A stretch of 64,000 nucleotides of DNA from Penium margaritaceum (GCA_023375785.1 SZWC01002385.1:45429-109428), one strand, 5' to 3'. Shown: positions 41,621 through 55,486, numbered from the stretch's first letter. Numbers and translations are program-made. The notes: a model not told the origin generated them from the sequence alone.

Positions 41621-44600
41621 CAACAGTAGTAGCGGCTGTAGCAGCCAATACAACATTCACAAACACAACTGCAATCGTAATAGTAGCCACCACTGCCGAT
41701 GCATCAATAACAGCAATAGCAGCACCTAGAGCAGCAATAACAGTGGCCACAACAGCAATAGTAATAACAGCAGTGTCAGCAGCAGCTACTATAGTAGCAA
41801 CAGCAGCAACATTAGCAGCAACAGCCTAAAGGCTTTGTCTTCGTCTACGCTGGCTCGCCACACCCTCTGGCCTCCATTTGGGAGCAGCTCTCCGTGCGGA
41901 TACAGTAGCTTGCAACACCATAGGCATCGATGCTGTAGAGCCATACTTGCGTTCCCCCACCCTTCCTTCCACCTGGTCAATCTAGTCCCGCAGTTTCTGC
42001 TGCCACACATTTATTGGCATAGTAGCACATCCAGCGCCAACACCAGGTTGTATCGTCAGTCCTTGGCCCCACTCTGGGTGCCGACTTTGATTCCTTGCCT
42101 CCGTCTCTACAGGCCGGCAAGCACTTTTAGAGCTGGGAGCTCAGCTTCTATATGTGGGCGCAAGACGAGGGCCTGTGGCCATACTACATTTTGCCCCACG
42201 AATCCACTCAGGCCAACCAGGTGTATGATGTTGGTCGAGCCGTGCGCGCCCTCATCCCAGTCACCCATGCACCAACTTGCACTACTCTCGAGCCTTTCGT
42301 GGGTGACTTCAACACCAGCAACACTCCAGACCCCACCACGGCGTGGCACGTTCTCACATGGCCGCATCTTTTCTCAAGCAAAGCCGAGACCAGCCGCGTG
42401 CTTCGGGAGTTCAACTCCATCCACATGGGAGAGACGGAGCTCGTCACCTCCTATTGTCAGAGGGCAGAGGATATCCTCCGCCGCCCGGACGATGCCGCTC
42501 CATCCCCCCTCTCCGTGCTCAGACCATCAAGCATGGGACGACTGACATCTTTACGACATCTTCTTCCACCACCCCCAGAATGTTTTTTCCATGATGGTAG
42601 CCCAAGGCACTTTCATGCCTTCGGCATACTAGTTGTCCCTCAAGATTAAGGAGGCTTGTGTGGAGTCACACATCCAAGGCATGGAGCCCCTCGCCTCCCC
42701 TGCCGTTGCCTCCATGGCTGTTGCTGCCCCCTCCGCAGCTGCGTCCACCGGCTCCTCATTGTCAGGGAAGAAGAAGCACAAGGGTAAGGGCCAGTAGTAG
42801 GAGCCGACTGGGTCCAGTGGTGGCGGCTCGGTCTGCCACAATTGTGGCAAGCCAGGACACGGGTGGTACACATGTGCGTTCCCCACGGACAAGGCGCATG
42901 TCATCACCAACATGCGCCACCAGCGTGAGGGTCATCTAACTGCTGCTGCCGTGGCTTTCGCAACCCTTGCTGTCTCCTCCCCGTCCGACAGCTCTACTCC
43001 TCCAATATACGCATCGGCCCTGAAGCAGCACCATCCACAGCTTTCGGCACCCCTCCTCCCATTACTGGTGAGGCCTCCTCCCTTCTAGACTCCGGTGCTA
43101 CCACTCTATACTCAGTCTATGCACCCAGACCCTCCACTCGCGAACGCTAGTTGGAGTAGTTCATCGCGCTCCAGCTCGGCCTGCCCCGTCCTCCCCCCCA
43201 AGGGAAGTGCAAGTTGCATCACCTCTTGTTCCCCTGCCCTAAATTGTATGACCGAGTCTGCACTACGCCCGCGTCCTACTTCCGTGACATAGCCATCGTC
43301 TCCCATGGCCTCCTCTCCTACACCTCTCTGTGATGACATCTAATGGCTTGGCAACTGGTAGTCTCATTTTGCACCCCAGTCCACTGCGTCCGCGTCTCTT
43401 GCCTGCTATCTTGTGATGGTTAACGATGTAGCGACACCAGTCCAGGACCCTGCCAAGACTTGGATCATTGACTCTGGGGCCACGCATCACATGATAGCCC
43501 CTCACAAGACCTTTAGTGTCCTTGGTCCAGCTGCCAAAGTTACCGGTGTCTTGACGGGCTCAGGTCAGGTGTTCCCTCTTTGTGGCGTCTGCGTTGTTCA
43601 TTTCTGTGGTCATACTGGTGATGTCTTTGTGACCGATATCCTCTTTGTTCCTAGTCTTGAGCTCAACCTCCTATCTGTCACTGCACTTGACCACATGAGC
43701 ATGGACGTATTGTACTCACATGGTGTTTGGCACTCTGTCATTGTGTCCGTCCGGTTGTGTTGTCCTACACGCCTGTGGCAACTTGTGGCACGTGCCTAGT
43801 CTGTCCACACTTCTCCCCATCCCCTCCCTGTCGGCCGACACTGGCCACGTGTTTATCACTAGATTTCTCTCTCTGTAGCACACACGCCTCGTGCACCACC
43901 GCCTTTGCCACGTTCACTCTGCTGTCGTTGATAGCATGCTTTGCACCCATCCAACCAAGGGCCTTGATCCAGCCTCATTTCCCTTGCTGTGTCCTCCTGA
44001 GTGCATTGATTGCGCTCAGGTGAAGATGCACCTTTCCACTTACCCTCTGTCCTCCTCTCGTATGTCCGTCCCTCTAGACTTGGTCCATGCTGATGTCGTG
44101 GGTCTCCTTCCAACAGAGTCCATCGGGGAGCACGGACGCTATAACCTAACCCTCGTCGAAGACTACATTCACTGTCGCTGGGTCTTCTGTCTTTGGCAAA
44201 AGAGCAATGTCGTTCCCACCATTTGGGATTGGCTTGTCCATGCGGAGCGTGAGTGTGGTCGTCCTCCTTGCCGCTTCTGTTCTAATTACGGCGGCGAATT
44301 CATGGAGGAGACCACACTATTTCACGCCTCATGGAATTCATCATAAGACGTCCGCGCCTTACACGCCAGCCGAGAATGGGATCTCCAAGTGGTGGAACCA
44401 CACGATGGCCAATGTTGTCCGCACCATGCGGGTTGTGTCTGGTCTCTCTCATGGTTTCTACTTTGAGGCCATGACTTACATGACGTGGGTCTAGAACCGG
44501 ATTCCCCATCGACCCCTTCCCCGCCAGTCCACACCATACCAGCACATGTACGGTGAGCGGGCTGATTTCCGCCCGGCCCGCGTCTGGGTCTGCGTGGCCA

Positions 44601-46097
44601 TCGTGTGGTTGCCCGCCCCACAGCAAGGAGGCAAGCTCGCCCCCCCGCGAGCATCCCTCCACCGTCCTAGGTGTTTCACATCAGTCCAAAGCTTGGCTCT
44701 TCTGGGATCCCTCCCGTCACTGCATCACCGAGTCACGCGACACTCTCTTCTTTGAGAAGCTCTTTCCTTATGACCTTTTTTGCTCCTGCTTGTTGATGCC
44801 GCTTCTGTCGCATGGAGGAGTGGTGAGTCCGTCCTATGTCCTACCGCATCCGCACAGCACATTGCTTGCACCAGTTGGTTCCCCCAAGCCGGCATCCCCC
44901 GTTGCGCTTGCTGGCCGGCTCGGCACAACATCCCCTGTCGCGTCCGCCGGTCACTGTGGGCCGGCATCCCCAGTCTCGTCCGCTAGTCCATCCGGACCAG
45001 CCGCCCCGGTCGCATCTGCTGGTCCCTCCGGGCCGACATCCCGGGTCTTGTCCGCTGGTACATCCAGACCGGTAGCCTCGGCCTTGTCCATTGATCCCTC
45101 TGGACTAGCAACCCCGGCCTCATTGGCTTGTCCCTCCGGACCGGCATCCCCGGCCGCATCCGTTGGTCCCTCCGATCTGGCTCTCCCGGTCTCATCCGCT
45201 AGTCCATCCGGACCGGCAGTTTTGTTTGCGTCTGTTGGTCCCTCCGAACCGGCAGTCTCGTTCACATCCACTGGGTCCTCTTGACCACCAGCCCTGTCCG
45301 TCTCTGCTAGCCTCTCTGACTTGTCTCTGGCTTTTCCCTCTGCTCCGTCTTCCGCCCTACCGTGCTACATGCATTGGCCGGGTGGCAGCCTCCGACCTAG
45401 GCCGCCAGGGAGCTCACAGACTGTGGCATCGTGCTCTTTGGCACCACGTGTCTCATCGCCTCTCAACAGATCTACTTCCACGGTTGTGCGTGGGTACCCT
45501 GGCACCAAGGCCCTCGACCTGACCACACTGGCCGTCATTCTGGACCTCCACGCAAGTTCTACACTGGGCTACGCCATGCTTCATTAAGGCCATCAGCAGG
45601 CCATCATGGCCACACTCGCATGCATTCCAACTCGGGCCCGAGACGCACAGGTCCTCACAGTCCGCTCCACCACACGCCCGGACGACCCAGCCACCCTTCG
45701 CAAAGCTTGTGCTTGTCTTGAGGCCGCGCATTGGGAGGCTGTGTGTGCTGATGAGCTCGCCGCCATCCGGTAGTATCATTTCTACGACCTCGTAGACCTT
45801 CCTCCCGGCTGGAAGGCCATCGGCGCCAAGTGGGTCATTTGCCGCGAGTGGAAGCTTGACGGGTCCTTGGACAAGTACAAGGCCCGCCTCACAGCCAAGG
45901 GGTTTGCTCAGGTCCCTAGAGTGGAATACGACGAGATCTTTGCCCCGGTTGGCCATTTCTCCACTAGTCGGGCCCTATTTGGCCTGGTTGCTCAGCACGG
46001 ATGGGACTTGCATCAAATGGACTTGAGCAACGCCTTTCTCCATGGTTCATTAGGGGATGAGGAGCTCTACATGGTGCTGTCCCCAGGGTTCGATGTG

Positions 46098-48795
46098 TCA
46101 ACCGGCCTGAGGCAAACAGACTAGAGAACAAGGCCGACACAATAGCACCTGCCGTCCGCTCATAGAATTTTAGCTAGGAGAAGATATCACCCTGAGGATC
46201 ACGGTTCCACACTGAGTAGCTCCTAGGCAATCACTTGCTAGCAACCGTGTCCACTCAATACTTGGTCACTTTTGTGTGAGGTGCTAGTCAAAGATTAACT
46301 CCTGGGTTTTAGACCAACCAGTGTCTTCTTTATATTGTTCCTTTGTTGGAAAACTCTGTGAGGAGCATCTGAGGCCAGGTTCTGTAATTAGAATGAAGGA
46401 TGAGCCTGATACATACATTCCTAGGCCTGGCTTCTGAGGTGTGTGGATAGTGGCACTTTTAGGATGGCCACTCCACACCACCTCACCAGCTCACCAATTG
46501 GCGCATCCACTGACCGCCAGGTGGCACATCCTCCACATGCACGGAGAAATTTCTAAGAAAATTCCCCTGTGCAGGAAGGTCAGAAATCTTCCTGCGCACA
46601 TCAAGGCTTATTCGCAGGACCTGTTTTCGTTAAGTCCAACATGCTATCCATTGCGCTACGCTTCAGGTGTCTCGCTTGGAATTGTAGCACGAACAAGGTT
46701 TGGGGGACTTACTCCAAGGAAGCAGTGTATGTCCAACCTGTCCGTTAATCCACAGCAGTGGCCATGGGGCATAAAACAACAACAATATCTCCCTTGCATC
46801 TTAGGCCACCTGCTGTGGTAATTTTATTCCACATGAACCCGTAGCCCTGTGTTGTGTTTGTGCATGTCATCTATCTTGGTCTTTAGTTCTCATCTCCTGC
46901 GTCCACCATGCTGATTCCTTGAGCGCCTGCAACATGTAAGCTATTTTCTATTGGCTTTGTCAAGAATTCCGCAAGCATTTTCTTGGTTACGACGTGCTCC
47001 AGTTCCACGACAGCCTTGGAGAAAAGGTCAAGTGAGTAGTTGTACCGAATTCTGATGTGCTTTGTACGCTGGGAGATCATGTCGTCCTCTGCCATAGCGA
47101 TGGCACTCTGGTTGTCGATGCGAATGACCGTTGCTTCCTCTTGTGGTGCCTTGATCTCATCAAGCAAAGTGCAAAGCCATTGTGTTTCCTAGCACACTTT
47201 GGAGAGTGCGAAGTACTCCGCCTCGACAGCAGAAAACGCGATGCAATCCTGCTTCCTGCTCGCCCACGAGACTGCACCACCTTTGGGAAGGCAGACAAAG
47301 CACGAGGTGGACTTCCTGTCGTCAATCCACCCTATGCAGTCCGCGTCATCGTAGCATGTCAGTCGTAGTAAGTCTGATCCTTCTAGACCTCGAAACAAAA
47401 GTCTTTTTGAGGTAGCAAAAAATTTGCTTCACCGCTTGCCAGTGTTCTGGCCGAGGGTTGGCTACAACTCTGCTCACCTGGCCCACCGCATAAGCTACAT
47501 CAGGCCGCGTCTCCACCATCACATACATGAGGTTCCCAACGGCGGACGGAATGTTTTGCATCCCCCGCCAGTCTGCCTCGTTGCTTGGTGACATGGATGA
47601 GAGAGCTAACAGACGGAGTGCATGGGGGTACTGACTGGTTTGCATTCCTCCATGTTGTAGCGCCTCAAAAAGTCCATGATGTACTTGGTCTGGTTGAGCT
47701 TGATGGTGTCTGCTTTGCGGTTGCGGTGAATGGCAATCCCGAGGTAGTACTTGAGAGGATCCATGTCTTTCATTTTGAACCTGCTACTCAGCTACATCTT
47801 GAGGTCCGCAAGGGCCTCATGAGAGGAAGAGCACACGATCAAGTCATCGTCATACAATGCTACAAGCAGCAAACCACACTCATCCTTCCGTACATAGACA
47901 CTAGGGTCATTCTTGCATTGCTCGAAGGAGAGCTCAGCCATGAAGCTGTCCATTTCCTTGCACCAGATCCGGGGGGCCTCGTTCAACCTGTACAACGCCT
48001 TTACCAGCTTGCACACCTTACCCTCGGGTGCTTTGATACCTTCCGGTACCTCCATTAGCACCTCCTTGTCGAGCTCTTAAAGGAAAGTTGTCTTCACATC
48101 CATCTAGTGGATATCAAGGTCTTTGGCGGCAGCAACGGCCAGCAGGGACCTGATGGAGGCAAACATGATGACCGGTGCAAAGGTCTCATCGTACTGAGAC
48201 CCTGCGCACTATGAGAATCCCTTTGCCACGACCCTTGCCTTGTACTTGTCGATGCTATCATCTTGCTTCTACTTCAGCCTGAGCACCCACTTTGAGCCCA
48301 CCACGTGAGCGTTAGCGGGTCTTTCCACCCGTACCCATGTGCCATTTTCTTTGATGGACGCGAGCTCGCTGTGCACCGCCTCCTTCCACTAGGCCGCATC
48401 GGGCCTTGCCAGCGCCTCAGCCACAATGAGTGGCTCTCCCTGAGCCAAACAGGACTAGCTCAGTCTAGTCCAGCTTCCAGTGTCAGCGTCGTACTTTGGA
48501 GTTTGTTTTCTCTGTTGTGTGCTGCGACACTGCATTGCTGGTGGATCTTTGCTTTGCTATTGCTCCTGTACTGATGGCTGCCCTAAAGTTAAGTTTTCCT
48601 CTTGTGAAGAGCCACTGGCCTCCGAGCTGGTCTCAGAGGCCTCGGACGTCTTTGGCTCTGTGTTGCAGCTTGCCGCTGTGTCAGCCTCCGTAGACGCTTT
48701 CCCTGCCACACCACTCTTCGTCACGACCTGCCACACTGGCACCACTTGCCAGTTTTTAAGAGCTTGATTTCCTGACTCTAGCAGCACCACCCACT
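46098..48795 (-). mobile_element. Element E2, left part: copia pol and 3' end
   Basis: Duplicate of 22422-25118. It has the 112-bp LTR piece (46098-46209), a non-coding 3' region (46210-46882) with the same tRNA-like stretch (46628-46659), RNase H (46883-47645), reverse transcriptase (about 47790-48400) and the linker to 48795. F2 then interrupts it. The 5' part resumes at 54467. It is broken, with several breaks. Confidence 0.86.
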
Positions 48796-49519
48796 TGTTG
48801 ACATGGTTTGCCCCTTGCCATGAGTGCCATTGTGTGTACTCCCTGGTTCGACCACTGAGGAGTGGACGAACACCTGATATGGCTTTAGATTTGGATTCCT
48901 TGGATTTTTCTATGTAGGATCGAGCTTTGAATGGCTTGATTTGAGTGAGTATTCAGAAAGTTAGCCTAGCCCGAAATTCAGGTGTTTGGGGGGTGGAATC
49001 TTGTACCCGCCATGGGTGGCGGGATAATCCACCACGAGTGATCTGAGTTCGTCTCCAATGACCCCCAAATGCACCAGGGCCATAAAGGAAGCAACCAGAA
49101 GATTCTCCTTGACCAGGGTGAACTTCTCCTTGACTTCTGGGCGAGGAAAGGTGCTTCAACGAGTCATCGTTGAAGCGCCTCCTGTTGCCTAGCGTGCAAG
49201 GCAAGGTGGGCGGCTCCACCAAGGGTTACTTTGATGGCCGTAGCAGGGGCTCTACTGCTCTGTTTTGTGCGTGCTTGGATGTGTTGGAAAGCTTAGATCA
49301 CATGCTATAAGGATCTGATGTAATCTCACTATGTTAAGCAACAAAAATGTGTTTTGATTTAGTTCTACTGAATGCGACGTATTCTGCCCACTCACATCCG
49401 TGATCCTTGTGCTCCACACTCTTCACCATTGGTGTCCATTGGCTACCCAAACACTGGTAGCGTGCTTCAGTGAGAGCTAGGCATCCTTGAGGGTGCCTCC
49501 ACACCCACTAGAGCCAACA
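48796..49519 (+). repeat. 5' LTR of element F2 (724 bp)
   Basis: TGTTGA...CCAACA. Partner at 53743-54466. Confidence 0.93.
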
Positions 49520-49521
49520 AA

Positions 49522-49536
49522 GGGTTATGAGCCCAC
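49522..49536 (+). promoter_or_regulatory. Half-tRNA primer-binding site of F2
   Basis: GGGTTATGAGCCCAC matches 14 of 15 bases of the complement of the initiator-Met tRNA anticodon arm, two bases after the LTR. An exact 15 of 15 copy lies inside gag at 50124-50138. Confidence 0.78.
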
Positions 49537-50196
49537 GTGCTTAGAAGGACCCTAGCTCTTCAACTTTCACGCTACCGCCGCGTGCTATGGCAACGATCGA
49601 GCAAGAGAACATCGGTGCTGTCTTCAAGTTTGATGGGAACGACTTCCCTTTGTGGAGGTTGCAGTTTGAGTTCTACCTCGATGACAAGGGCCTGCTTGAG
49701 CTAGTAAACGGTAAAGAGACCGTCCCTCCGGATAGTGCAACGCCGGAGGAAGTGGACAAGTACAAGAAGCGCAACAAGAAGGCGCTTGCTTTGTTGGTGT
49801 TAGCGCTAGCTCCAGCGCAACGCACACTTATTCAAGGATGCACATAGGCCGCAGAGGCCTGGAAGAAGCTCTGCACCATCTACCAGTCCACCAACCTTGC
49901 TAACCAGCTCTTCATCTTCAAGAGGCTTGTCACCCTCCGAGCCAACAAAGGCTACGAAACTACAGAGATCCTACAGCAGATTGAGTTCCTCACTGCCGAG
50001 TGCGTAGCTACCGGTTGGAAGGTTGACCCTCAGCTGCAAGCCATGATCCTCCTCTTGGCCTTGCCGGACAGTTTGAGTCCCATGATCACCGTTGTAGGTG
50101 GCTGGTGAGCTGAAGTACCTAAAGGGTTATGGGCCCACGTGCCTAGAAGGACCCTAGCTATGGTCATGGTCCGCCGAAGAGCTGAAGTACCCAAAG

Positions 50197-51063
50197 GTGG
50201 CTGAGTACGTCCGCAATGAATGGATGTGGCGTGGTGGGCGAGAGAGCGGGATAACGTCAAGTTCCGCCTATGCCGTCTGCCCTCAAGGTGGAGGGGGAGG
50301 CAAGAAGGGAAAGGGTGCCAAGCAGAGTACTAAGAGAGGTGACAACAAGGTGGAGTGCTATAACTATGGCAAACAAGACCTCTACGCACGCGACTGTCCC
50401 AACAAGAAGTCGAACCAGCCCGGGAAGGGCGAGAAGAAGGAAACCCAAGCCATGATGGCCAGGGATTCCACCAAATTGACAGATCCGGAAGTCATGGTGA
50501 TTGACTCTGGATCAGGCCGCCACACGCAATGCAACCGGGCGGCATTCGTCACCTACGGTGCCACCGAGCGGCGCATGACAGTGGCCAACAGCAAAACAGA
50601 GTTGGTCGCGGGCAAAGGCAATGTTCGCATCGAGTCGGTGGTGAGCGGGAAAGTCATTTCGTGCACCATCAACGACGTGGTCCACATGCCCAACTTTGGG
50701 GCAAACCTGCTGTCAGTGAGCCGCCTAACCGACAAGGGGCTCGAAGTACTCTTCAACACGAAAGAGGCCATCATCCAGAAGGAGGGGGACGGCGAGGTAA
50801 TTGCACGTGGTAAACGGGAGGAGGACTTCTACCTTCTTCGTACCAAGGTTCTTGTCGATGCGGCAAGGACTGACACCATCAACCTCGTGACGAAGGATGA
50901 AGGAAATCTGGACGTATGGCACCGCCGCCTATGTTACATCGCTCCCTCAACTGTGAGGGACATGGCAAAGAAGGAAGTGGTGTGGGGTCTTGAGGTTAAG
51001 GACCTCGATGCAGCCAAGAATGCCGTGTGCGAGCCATGCGTGGAGGGCAAGGCAACACGGTAA
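50197..51063 (+). pseudogene. Gag end, protease and pre-integrase region of F2
   Basis: A 288-codon open stretch has a basic Gly/Lys region, zinc-knuckle remnant CYNYGKQDLYARDC, protease site VMVIDSGSGRHTQCN, and LDVWHRRLCYIAPSTVRDMA (pre-integrase). Confidence 0.88.
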
Positions 51064-52217
51064 CCGTTTGATGGCAAAGGGACGCGTGCATCGGCGAAGT
51101 TGGAGGTGGTACACACAGATGTGTGCGGACCGTTCGAGCCATCCATTGGTGGGGCGCGCTACTTCGTCACCTTCATCGACGACCACAGCCGCAAGATCTA
51201 CCTCTACATCATCAAGAGGAAGGGCGATGTCTTGTCATGCATGCAGGAATTTGTGGCGGCTGTGGAGCGATAAACGGAGTTGAAGGTGAAGGCGTTCCGG
51301 AGCGACAACGATGGCGAGTACGAGGGCTGCTTGGCATGGATGAAGAGCAAGGGGATTACATGGCAGAAAAATATGCCACATTCTCCATAGCAGAACGGCA
51401 TCACCGAGAAGGCAAACCGCACCATCCTCAACATGGTTTGGTCCATGTTGGTGATGCCGGCCTTGCGCAACGCAACTAGGGCGAGGCGGCGCGGACAACG
51501 GCGTATATCATGAACCTGACGCTGACAAAGTCGCTAAAAGATGCGGAGTCCAAGGTGTGGAAGTCGCCACAAGAAGTGTGGAGCGGGAGAAAGCCAACTG
51601 TGGCACACCTCTGCATGTTTGATTGTGCTGCACATGCTGTTGTGCAGGCACGGGAGGGGCGGGGCAAGCTGGACCCGCGGACTCGCTGGTGCATCTTCAT
51701 CAGGTATGAGAGCGGGAGCAAGGCATACCGGCTCTTTGACCCGCGGAGGCAGCAGATCGTGAAGAGTCACAATGTCACGTTCGACGAGGACAGCCATTGG
51801 ACAGAAAAAGACGCGGGTCTCTCCAAGCATGGGGAGTGGCTGCCACTCCTCAAGGGGAAGACGCCGGAGGACGCAAAAGAGGGTGGCGTCCGAGCGGCTC
51901 CAACTGGCGAGAACCATCCGGGGGATGGGGAAACGGCTGATTTGCATTCAGCCGAATCGGACAAGGAGTCCGAAGCGCCGGCAGCAGTGGATCTGAACAA
52001 ACAGGTGGGGAGTGAGCCCGCATCCCTACGGTCCCCGAGAGAGGGGGAGCAGGCCAGCGGTGCAAGTGGCACCATGAGGGGGCAGCAGTAGTAGTAACGG
52101 CAGCAACAGCAAGAGACTCAACATCAGCAGCCCCGGAGAAGCGGACGCGGAAGGAGGACGGCAAAGAGGTACGATGCCGCGGAGGGCATCTGGACTGGGC
52201 TTGCTCAAGCACTCTTT

Positions 52218-53060
52218 GTGCAAGAGGAGCCCAAGACCTTCAAGGAGGCATTGCAGGGGAAGGATGGGACTGAGTGGGAGGGAGCTATAAAATTTGAGCT
52301 TGCCTCCCATGAAGAGAACGGCATTTGGCAGCTGATTGACAAGCCAGAGGGCGCAAAAATCATTGGCTCCAAGTGGATCTTCAAGAAGAAGCTCACCAAG
52401 GAGGGAAAGGTGGAGCGGTACAAGGCGTGGCTGGTCGCAAAGGGGTACGCCCAGCGGAAGGGTGAACACTACAAAGAAACCTTCGCACCGGTGGCAAAGT
52501 TTGCCTCCATTTGCTCCATCCTCTCGGTGGCGGCGGCGCTCGACTACGAAGTCCACCAAATGGACGTGAAAACCGCGTTCCTCAACGGCGACCTGGACAA
52601 GGAGGTCCTCATGGAGGTGCCAGAACGGGTGGATGCACCGCCAGGGAAGGTGTGCCGGTTTCGTAAGGCGCTCTACGGGCTGAAGCAAGCGCCACTCATG
52701 TGGTACCTGAAAATAGACAGCTTCATGGCCGAGTTTGGCTTCAAGCACTGCGAAGCGGATCAGAGCGTGTACGTGCGGAAGCAGCCGGGGTTGCATCAGA
52801 TTGTGGTCCTTTACGTGGATGACCTTATCCTCGTGTCATCGGACATGGAGGAGTTGATGAACCTGAAGCGGCAGCTGGGCGGTCGGTTCAAAATGACCGA
52901 CATGGGCGAGCTTGAGTACTATCTCGGTTTTGCCATGAAGAGAGACCGCAAGGCAGGCACGCTGGAGATGGGGCATGCAGAGTACGTACAAGAGGTGCTC
53001 CGCCGCTACAACATGGAGGAGTGCAATCACATCAGCACACCCATGACCACGACATGCTAG
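52218..53060 (+). pseudogene. Reverse transcriptase region of F2
   Basis: A 280-codon open stretch covers SKWIFKKKLTKEGKVERYKA, HQMDVKTAFLNGDLDKEVLM, KALYGLKQAPLMWYL, the catalytic block IVVLYVDDLILVSSD and LEYYLGFAMKRDRKAG, in copia order. Confidence 0.92.
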
Positions 53061-53079
53061 TTGAGCTCGAGCATCATAT

Positions 53080-53689
53080 CACCATGGTGGCAACGAGGCC
53101 CGACCTGGCCTTTGCGGAGGGCCAAGTGAGCCGATACGTTACTGACCCCGGGCCGTTGCATTGGCAAGTGGTGAAGCGGATCCTCCGCTATCTCAAGGCG
53201 ACAAAACAGTCGCGGCTCGTGTTTGGAGGGAGAGGGTGTGATGACTCCCTCGAGTTGGTCGGCTACTCGGATGCTGACTGGGCTGGTGATGTGGATGACA
53301 GAAAATCAACATCAAGGTACGTGGTTGTGCTTGGTGGTGTGGCAGTTTCATGGGCAAGCAAGAAGCAAGGCTGTATTGCACTGTCCATCACCGAAGCGAA
53401 GTACATCGCGCTCGCAGAAGCCGCAAATGAGGCGGTGTGGCTGCGGCGGCTGCTAAAGGAGATCGGCATGCCGCAAAGGAAGCGGACGGTACTCAATGTG
53501 GATAACATGAGTGTCATCAGCCTTACCCAGATCCGACATCACTACGCGCGGGACTTGGTGGCGAAAGGAGATGCGGCTATTGTGCATTGTAGCACTAAGC
53601 ACATGCTCGCCGATGCCATGACCAAGGCACAGCCCAAGGACAGGCACGACGCAAGCTGCATAGAGCTTGGTCTGTGTTGTGAAGTTTAA
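53080..53689 (+). pseudogene. RNase H region of F2
   Basis: TRPDLAFAEGQVSRYVTDPG, SDADWAGDVDDRKSTSRYVV, SWASKKQGCIALSITEAKY and HMLADAMTKAQPKDRH are found in order, ending 53 bp before the 3' LTR. Confidence 0.9.
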
Positions 53690-53730
53690 AATGCTGCGGG
53701 TTCCAAGGACAGGGCATCAAGGTTGCAATG

Positions 53731-53742
53731 CAAGGGGCAGAT
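53731..53742 (+). promoter_or_regulatory. Polypurine tract of F2
   Basis: CAAGGGGCAGAT lies directly before the 3' LTR, in the expected place for plus-strand priming. Confidence 0.7.
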
Positions 53743-54466
53743 TGTTGAGAGGGTTTGCCCCTTGCCATGAGTGACGTTGAGTGTACTCCCTGGTTCGACC
53801 ACTGAGGAGTGGAAAAACACCTGATCTGACTTTAGATTTGGATACCTTGGATTTTTCTATGGAGGATCGAACTTTGAATGGCTTGATTCGAGTGAGTATT
53901 CAGAAAGTTAGCCTAGCCCGAAATTCAGGTGTTTGGGGGGTGGAATCTGGTACCCGCCATGGGTGGCGGGATAATCCACCACGAGTGATCTGAGTTCGTC
54001 TCCAATCACCCCCAAATGCACCAGGGCCATAAAGGAAGCAACCAAAAGACTCTCCTTGACCAGGGTGAACTTCTCCTTGACTTCTGGGTGAGGAAAGGCT
54101 CTTTGACGAGTCATCGTTGAAGCGCCTCCTGTTGCGTAGCGTGCAAGGCAAGGTGGGCGGCTCCACCAAGGGTTACTTCGACGGCCGTAGCAGGGGCTCT
54201 ACTGCTCTGTTTTGTGCGTGCTTGGATGCGTTGGAAAGCTTAGATCACAGGCTATAAGGATCTGATGTAATCTCACTATGATAACTAACAAAAACGTGTT
54301 TCGATTTAGTTCTACTGAATGCGACGTGTTCTGCCCACTCACATCCGTGATCCTTGTGCTCCACACTCTTCACCATTGGTGTCCATTGGCTGCCCAAACA
54401 CTGGTAACGTGCTTCAGTGAGAGCTAAGCATCCTTGAGGGTGCCTCCACACCCACTAGAGCCAACA
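53743..54466 (+). repeat. 3' LTR of element F2 (724 bp)
   Basis: Partner of 48796-49519, with the same length and ends. Confidence 0.93.
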
Positions 54467-54475
54467 CCGCTCTCC

Positions 54476-55486
54476 CTATTTTTGAGCTTGTGTGGGATCA
54501 AGCATCTCTTCCTTGCATGGTTTCCTCTCGTCAAAGGGTATGTCCCGGCTGGTGATGAGTCTTCTTTCTGCCAGGTCGCACAAGCGGTTGGTCTTGTGGG
54601 CCATCTCATAGCCCGCCATAACACACTTTTGCGCTCTTGCATCCAACTTGCCGACACCCTCACCCGCCTGGACCTTTGCCCATGCGGTGCAGCCGAAGAC
54701 TTTCAGGTGTGATGCGTCCGGCTTCTGCCCTGACCATACTTCTTGTGGTGTCATCTGTTGCTTGCCCTTTTTCTTTTCGCGCCTGTCCAGACCAGCCGCA
54801 GGAGTCAGGTTGAGGAGAGAGCATGCCGTTCTTGCTGCTTCTGCCCAGAATTGTGGTGGAAGTTTTACATCAAAGAGCATGTTGCGCACCATGCCGCGGA
54901 TTGTCTCATTCATCTGTTCGGCCACACCATTGCTTTGTGGCGTGTAGGGCGTTGTGGGCTGGTGGTTGATCCCATGTTGCCGCAACCAGCCCTTGCATGC
55001 CTCATACTCTCCGCCGTTGTTGCTTTGCATTGCCTTGACTTTCTTTGCAGTCTGCCGCTCCACCATGGTGACAAAATCCTTCAACTTCTCTCTGACCTCT
55101 CCCTTGGTTTTGAGGAAGTAGATCCACACCTTGCAGCTGTGGTCATCAATGAAGGTCAGAAAATGCTTGCTACCACCATTTGACGCCGTGTGAAAGGGTC
55201 TGCACACGTCGGTGTGAATCAGGTCAAGGGCTACTTCTGCGCGGCGACCGTTACATGGTGTCCTCAGTGATTTTTTATGCAGACAGGAGGGCATGTAGAC
55301 TACGTCACGCAACCGTAGATCCTTCTCCGCACCGTTAAGATTGATGCTCACCAGCTTGTTTCCAACACCGTTAGTGTTCACAATGCTGTCGTTTGTACAT
55401 CTGAACCACCGATCAGTGGGGGGGGATGGAGACAAATCCGGCCTTGTTGTTGCTAGAGTGGTGATCAGTGCCGGAGTCGAGCCCAA
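54476..55486 (-). pseudogene. Integrase region of element E2
   Basis: A 336-codon open stretch has LDLIHTDVCRPFHTASNGGS, KHFLTFIDDHSCKVWIYFLK, MQSNNGGEYEACKGWLRQHG, TTPYTPQSNGVAEQMNETIR and FWAEAARTACSLLNLTP, then KVFGCTAWAKVQAGEG. This is the copia integrase core and its C-terminal part. It resembles element C (9229-9702). Confidence 0.88.

Larger units (their letters stand above)
39863..46097 (+). mobile_element. Element D2: duplicate of copia element D, LTR to reverse transcriptase
   Basis: It matches D1 from 16238 onward. The partial 5' LTR is 39863-40460, the primer site TGGTATCAGAGCC 40461-40473, the alanine-triplet leader about 40790-41826, the gag zinc knuckle 42834-42875, the protease DSGATHHMIAPHKTF about 43465, the integrase about 44060-44490, the linker repeats about 44845-45285 and reverse transcriptase about 45600-46097. 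E2 follows at the same junction as in D1. It is broken, with more than ten breaks, many shared with D1. The triplet tract is longer than in D1 by whole triplets. Confidence 0.88.
48796..54466 (+). mobile_element. Element F2: Ty1/copia retroelement with both LTRs
   Basis: This 5671-bp element has two 724-bp LTRs (48796-49519 and 53743-54466), a half-tRNA-type primer site (49522-49536), gag from 49587, zinc-knuckle remnant (about 50358-50399), protease (IDSGSGRHTQCN, about 50502), pre-integrase and integrase (about 50900-51620), linker, reverse transcriptase (52218-53060), RNase H (about 53080-53690) and a purine tract before the 3' LTR. The flanks CCACT (48791-48795) and CCGCT (54467-54471) are a 5-bp target duplication with one difference. 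The LTRs are about 95-96 percent identical by eye, so it is fairly young. It is broken, with fewer than ten breaks. It sits inside element E2. Confidence 0.92.
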